The position numbers and the translations under genes are program-made. A model generated the notes under the pieces. It did not search any database. It was not told where the DNA came from and saw only the letters and a program-made list of their open reading frames with translations. A DNA stretch of 64,000 nucleotides from contig DWWS01000021.1 in NCBI GenBank assembly GCA_019119595.1, forward strand, positions 124,001-188,000, in the 5' to 3' direction. Shown here piece after piece: positions 60,520 through 64,000 of this stretch (positions are counted from its first letter, which is position 1; every line of letters starts with the position of its first letter). This DNA comes from Candidatus Eisenbergiella merdavium (GTDB lineage Bacteria > Bacillota > Clostridia > Lachnospirales > Lachnospiraceae).

Positions 60520-60563
60520 ACAAATCTGTTTCCTGCGGCGGTTCGTCCCCCGCCGATATTTAT

Positions 60564-61484
60564 TCAGCCCTTTACGCCGCCCACCGTGAGGCCCTTTACA
60601 AAATATTTCTGGAAGAACGGATAGGCCAGCATGACCGGAAGCACCACCAGAACCGTCAGGGCCATACGGCCGCTGTCCGTAGGCGCGTTCTTCGCCATTT
60701 CCGCGTATTCCAGCGCGTTTGCCGAGGACTGCGTAAGCGCCTCCAGGCTGTTCTGCATGCTCTGCAGAAGCGTCTGGATCGGATACTTTTCCGTTTCAAA
60801 GATATACAGCATTCCCAGGAACCAGTCGTTCCAGTAGGCGATCACGGTGAACAGGCCGATGGTCGCGACGCCGGGTTTGGAAAGCGGAAGCACGATCCTG
60901 AGGAAGGTATAAAATTCTCCCGCGCCGTCGATGTGGGCCGCCTCAATGATCTCCAGGGGAATCCCCTTGAAAAAGGTCCGAAGCACCACCACGTAGAATA
61001 CGTTCAGGGACATGGGAAAGATCAGCGCCCATACCGTATCGCGAAGCCCAAGGAGCTGGGTGTTTACCATGTAGCTTGGCACCAGGCCGCCGTTGAACAG
61101 CATGGTGAACAGAAGCAGCAGTGTGAGGACCCGGCCGTAGCGGTAATCCGGGCGGGACAGCACATAGGAAAGCATTGTGGTCACCACCAGGCTGAACAGG
61201 GTTCCGAACACCGTCACGAACAGGGTAATCGCATAGGAACGCACGATCTGATCTCCCAGCCTCAGGAAGAACCGATATGCCTCCAGGCTGAATTCCGCCG
61301 GGAAGAAGGAATAACCCTTCAGAAAAATACTCTGCTCGCTGCTGAAGGAAACGATGACCACCAGCAGGACCGGCAGCACACACACCGCGGCCAGCAGGGT
61401 AAGGATCACCAGCAGAATAATATTGGAACGTACGCTGATCGCGTTGATCCTCTTTTCTTTGATGGGATGAACCGCTTTTGACAT
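60564..61484 (-). CDS. Carbohydrate ABC transporter permease (LplC/YtcP-like)
   Basis: A 306-residue inner-membrane permease with six hydrophobic segments. The EAA motif, where the ATPase docks, is EIIEAAHIDGAGEFYTFLRI followed by VLPLSKPGVATIGLF. It starts 12 bases after the first permease and precedes the binding protein, the usual order for LplBCA-like systems. Confidence 0.92.
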   Translation of the reverse strand: MSKAVHPIKEKRINAISVRSNIILLVILTLLAAVCVLPVLLVVIVSFSSEQSIFLKGYSFFPAEFSLEAYRFFLRLGDQIVRSYAITLFVTVFGTLFSLVVTTMLSYVLSRPDYRYGRVLTLLLLFTMLFNGGLVPSYMVNTQLLGLRDTVWALIFPMSLNVFYVVVLRTFFKGIPLEIIEAAHIDGAGEFYTFLRIVLPLSKPGVATIGLFTVIAYWNDWFLGMLYIFETEKYPIQTLLQSMQNSLEALTQSSANALEYAEMAKNAPTDSGRMALTVLVVLPVMLAYPFFQKYFVKGLTVGGVKG

Positions 61485-61496
61485 ATGTAAGCCTCC

Positions 61497-62411
61497 TTAA
61501 AACAGTGCGCTGTCCTTATCGATCTTACGCACGATGAAGTTGGACACCAGCACCAGGATAAAGCCGACAAGAGACTGATAAAGGCTTGCCGCAGCCGACA
61601 TCCCGATATTTCCGTTTTCCTTCAGCGCCCGGTATACATAGGTATCGATCACGTTCGTCACCGGGAACAGCGGGCCGGAATTTCTCGGAAGCTGGTAAAA
61701 CAGGCCGAAATCCGCATAAAAGATCTTTCCGATCGCAAGAATGGTCAATACGATCATCATGCTCTTTAAGGAAGGAAGCGTAATATAACGGATCTGTTGC
61801 CACTTGGTCGCGCCATCCATCAGAGCCGCCTCATAATAATCGTTCGAGATTCCCACGATGGTTCCCAGATACATGACGGTGGAATAGCCCAGCGTTTTCC
61901 AGATCTGGAAAACCACCAGAATGAAGGGCCACGCCGAAGGCTCCGAATACCAGGTCACGTTCAGGCCGAACGCCCGGTTGATGAAGCCGTTGTCCACGCT
62001 CAGCAGGGAGTAGGCGATAAAGGAAACCACTACCCAGGAGAGGAAGTAGGGCGCCATAAAGATCGTCTGATAGACCTTGGCCGCCCTTTTCTGATGCAGC
62101 TCATTCAGGATGATGGCCATGGTTACCGCGAGAACCAGATCGAGGACAATGAACAGAAGATTGTAGCCAAGCGTATTTCTCGTAATGATCCAGGCGTCCT
62201 TCGTCCGGAACAGATATTCAAAGTTCTTGAAGCCGTTCCACGCGCTCCCGAAGATGCCGTCCCGGATGTTGTACTGCTTGAAGGCAAGGACGATTCCCGA
62301 CAGCGGAAGATATTTAAACAGGATCATCAGAATGATTCCCGGCAGCGCCATCATCGTAAGCGGCAGGTTCTTCTTAAAATAAAACCAGCGGCTTCTTTTG
62401 CGTGTTTTCAT
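61497..62411 (-). CDS. Carbohydrate ABC transporter permease (LplB-like)
   Basis: A 304-residue permease with six hydrophobic segments, starting KRSRWFYFKKNLPLTMMALP. The EAA motif is YYEAALMDGATKWQQIRYIT then LPSLKSMM. GGAGG lies 7 bases before the ATG. A candidate -10 (TATAAAAT) lies in the 195-base gap upstream, so the transporter may be transcribed apart from the sulfatase at the edge. Confidence 0.92.
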   Translation of the reverse strand: MKTRKRSRWFYFKKNLPLTMMALPGIILMILFKYLPLSGIVLAFKQYNIRDGIFGSAWNGFKNFEYLFRTKDAWIITRNTLGYNLLFIVLDLVLAVTMAIILNELHQKRAAKVYQTIFMAPYFLSWVVVSFIAYSLLSVDNGFINRAFGLNVTWYSEPSAWPFILVVFQIWKTLGYSTVMYLGTIVGISNDYYEAALMDGATKWQQIRYITLPSLKSMMIVLTILAIGKIFYADFGLFYQLPRNSGPLFPVTNVIDTYVYRALKENGNIGMSAAASLYQSLVGFILVLVSNFIVRKIDKDSALF

Positions 62412-62606
62412 AAGACATCCTCCAAGCTCTCAAGCAACACTCCGGCAGCGCCTCAGAGACGCTCCCTCAGCGCCCCGGCAGAATTGACATCTGAAGCGCC
62501 TTTTGCTTTTCTTTTTCTGATCTGTTTTTATTTTATACGGCTTCCTGCTTTTCAACAACGCGACTTTTTTTAAGTGAGGTGGATTTTTTTCATCCGGCCC
62601 GGCAGC

Positions 62607-64000
62607 TCAGTAGAATTCCCGGATGCGCCTAAACCAGGTGAGAGCCGGATCCCGGGTCTCCTCCATGTGCCGCTCCAGCTTATCCATATATTCCTTCTTG
62701 ATATCCCGGTAGGCCTCGTCGTAGCACACGTTTGTAAGCTGCCAGGGGTCCTTTTTCAGATCGTACAGCTCCCCTCTCTCGCTTTCATTGAAGGTAAACT
62801 GATAATCCAGATCCCGGACCATCCTCTGTCTCGCGGTATAAAAATGATAGTCAAACTCACAGAAAACCTCCGTGCGGCCGTTGTCCTCCTTCTGCGCGCA
62901 CATGAGGGGCAGCAGGCTTTCCCCGTCCACCTTTTTGGGCGGCTTTACTCCGGCCACGTCAAGGATGCTTGGCATCAGCTCCTGCAGGAGCACCAGGCTG
63001 TCGTTGTCCTTTTCGCCAAGCCCCTTTACCACCAGGGGGATGCGGTAGATTTCGTCAAAGGTGAAGGCTCCCTTTTCGATCAGCTTATGCGCGCCAAGGC
63101 AGTCTCCGTGATCCGCCGAATAAATGATGATCGTATCCTCATACAGCCCGCATTCCTTCAGCTTCTCCGCGATCAGCCCCACGCAGTCGTCGATCATCGT
63201 ACAGTGGCCGAAGTAGCGCGCCGCGATCTCCTGGAAGCCCTTCCAGCCATAATCCGAAAGCCCCCACATTTTCTCCGTCAGATAATAGCCGTAGGGCTTA
63301 TCATGAAAGTCCTCGCAGTAGCTGGGATGCTCCGGAATATCCGCCGGATCGTACATGGAATAATAGGGCTCCGGAACGATGCTGGGGCTGTGCGGCCCCC
63401 AGAAATTGCTCCAGATGAAAAACGGCCTGTCGTCGTCCTTCGCCTTCTCGATCAGGCGGTTCGTCTCCTGCGCCACAAAATATTCGATGGTGCTTTCAAA
63501 GGGTCCGTCGTGTCTGCAGAACATTTCCTGGATCTGAAGCGCCGGATTGTTTCCCATGAAGCCGCAGCTTACATCCACGCCCTCATAGCCGTTCTCCTTC
63601 AGATATTCCGCATAGTAATTGGGGCTGTTTTTAGGCGGGATGTTGAATTTCAGGCTGGGGAAGACCCCGCTTCCCGGAAATCCGTAGCCCATGAACGGCA
63701 GATTATCCTCAAAGCCGCATTCCTTCGGCGTCCGGTTTGGAGACACATGCCATTTGCCCGCATAGCCGCAGTAGTAGCCCGCATCCGCCATGCACTGTCC
63801 GAGCAGAGGCGTCCCTTCCTTAATATCCGTATAATTGTCCACAACCCCGTGTTTATGGGAATACAGCCCCGTCATCACGCTGGCCCGGGACGGCGCGCAG
63901 ATGGCCGATGTGCAGAAGGCGTTGTTGAACTTCATTCCCTCCTGCGCCAGCCGGTCGATGTTCGGCGTCCGGCAGATGCAGTCCCTTCCGTATGCGCTCA
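62607..64000 (-). CDS. Sulfatase, partial, continues past the right edge
   Basis: The minus-strand frame is open to base 64000 and contains the sulfatase hallmark TPNIDRLAQEG (in the last 65 bases), then CTSAICAPSRASVMTG, where CAPSR is the formylglycine signature, GYAGKWHVSP, and TIIIYSADHGDCLGAHKLIEKG. The first in-window ATG (63935) is not the true start because the family motif continues upstream of it. About 464 residues are visible. Different from the sulfatase at 57.2 kb in its C-terminal part, so the two probably remove sulfate from different positions. Likely co-expressed with the sugar transporter. Confidence 0.93.
   Translation of the reverse strand, partial: SAYGRDCICRTPNIDRLAQEGMKFNNAFCTSAICAPSRASVMTGLYSHKHGVVDNYTDIKEGTPLLGQCMADAGYYCGYAGKWHVSPNRTPKECGFEDNLPFMGYGFPGSGVFPSLKFNIPPKNSPNYYAEYLKENGYEGVDVSCGFMGNNPALQIQEMFCRHDGPFESTIEYFVAQETNRLIEKAKDDDRPFFIWSNFWGPHSPSIVPEPYYSMYDPADIPEHPSYCEDFHDKPYGYYLTEKMWGLSDYGWKGFQEIAARYFGHCTMIDDCVGLIAEKLKECGLYEDTIIIYSADHGDCLGAHKLIEKGAFTFDEIYRIPLVVKGLGEKDNDSLVLLQELMPSILDVAGVKPPKKVDGESLLPLMCAQKEDNGRTEVFCEFDYHFYTARQRMVRDLDYQFTFNESERGELYDLKKDPWQLTNVCYDEAYRDIKKEYMDKLERHMEETRDPALTWFRRIREFY

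Noticed and set aside
1-64000. CRISPR arrays, rRNA, tRNA and insertion sequences
   Set aside because: No regular spaced repeats, no rRNA-like or cloverleaf sequence and no transposase was recognised in the window.

Overview
The window looks like the chromosome of a spore-forming, strictly anaerobic Firmicute, most probably of the Lachnospiraceae/Clostridia. The signs are a hup-rqcP-yabP-yabQ-divIC-spoIIE-tilS-hpt-ftsH block, a CotS-like coat kinase, rubrerythrins, desulfoferrodoxin, a PerR-type regulator, strong GGAGG ribosome sites, canonical sigma-A promoters with 17-bp spacers, and GC-rich codon use. Most genes lie on the minus strand. I saw no rRNA, tRNA, CRISPR array or insertion sequence.

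Layout. 1-15.1 kb: division, sporulation and RNA-metabolism block on the minus strand. Its conserved order is broken by three accessory insertions: an AAA ATPase plus PIN nuclease pair between spoIIE and divIC, an MFS exporter next to yabP, and a DUF3990/DUF3791-like toxin-antitoxin-like pair. spoIIE encodes only the soluble linker and phosphatase, behind a promoter with the 21-bp spacer expected of Spo0A-activated genes. 15.2-21.5 kb: cold-shock gene with a long structured leader, a two-component system divergent from a lantibiotic/bacitracin-type ABC exporter, and a rubrerythrin. 21.9-29.3 kb: a frameshifted BRO-family gene, Nudix hydrolase, M20 peptidase with two membrane proteins, ackA and proS behind an attenuator-like leader. 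29.4-34.1 kb: lipoprotein, hflX and an Lsa-like ABC-F protein with a leader hairpin. 34.4-34.8 kb: a compact locus resembling a type I toxin mRNA. 34.8-46 kb: an EndoQ-UvrD fusion carrying two clamp-binding motifs, an AI-2E family permease, an O-antigen-ligase-like protein, an RluA synthase, an MFS protein and a second two-component system. 46.2-50.9 kb: perR-reverse rubrerythrin-desulfoferrodoxin operon, gldA and ahcY; the last two share a duplicated hairpin-plus-Shine-Dalgarno leader. 51-57.2 kb: P-loop kinase, unknown protein, GNAT, HTH-methyltransferase fusion, YfcC-type transporter and M20 amidohydrolase. 57.2-64 kb: two sulfatases flanking a sugar ABC transporter, a probable sulfated-glycan locus cut by the right edge.

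How the genes work together: the first block joins cell division, forespore phosphatase signalling, coat assembly and ribosome quality control. The peroxide/superoxide genes form an NAD(P)H-dependent oxygen-defence set. The sulfatase locus probably desulfates and imports host or dietary glycans. The most notable candidates for new biology are the type I toxin-like locus (34.46-34.76 kb), the ATPase-PIN module (5.9-7.7 kb), the EndoQ-helicase fusion and the membrane-domain-less SpoIIE.
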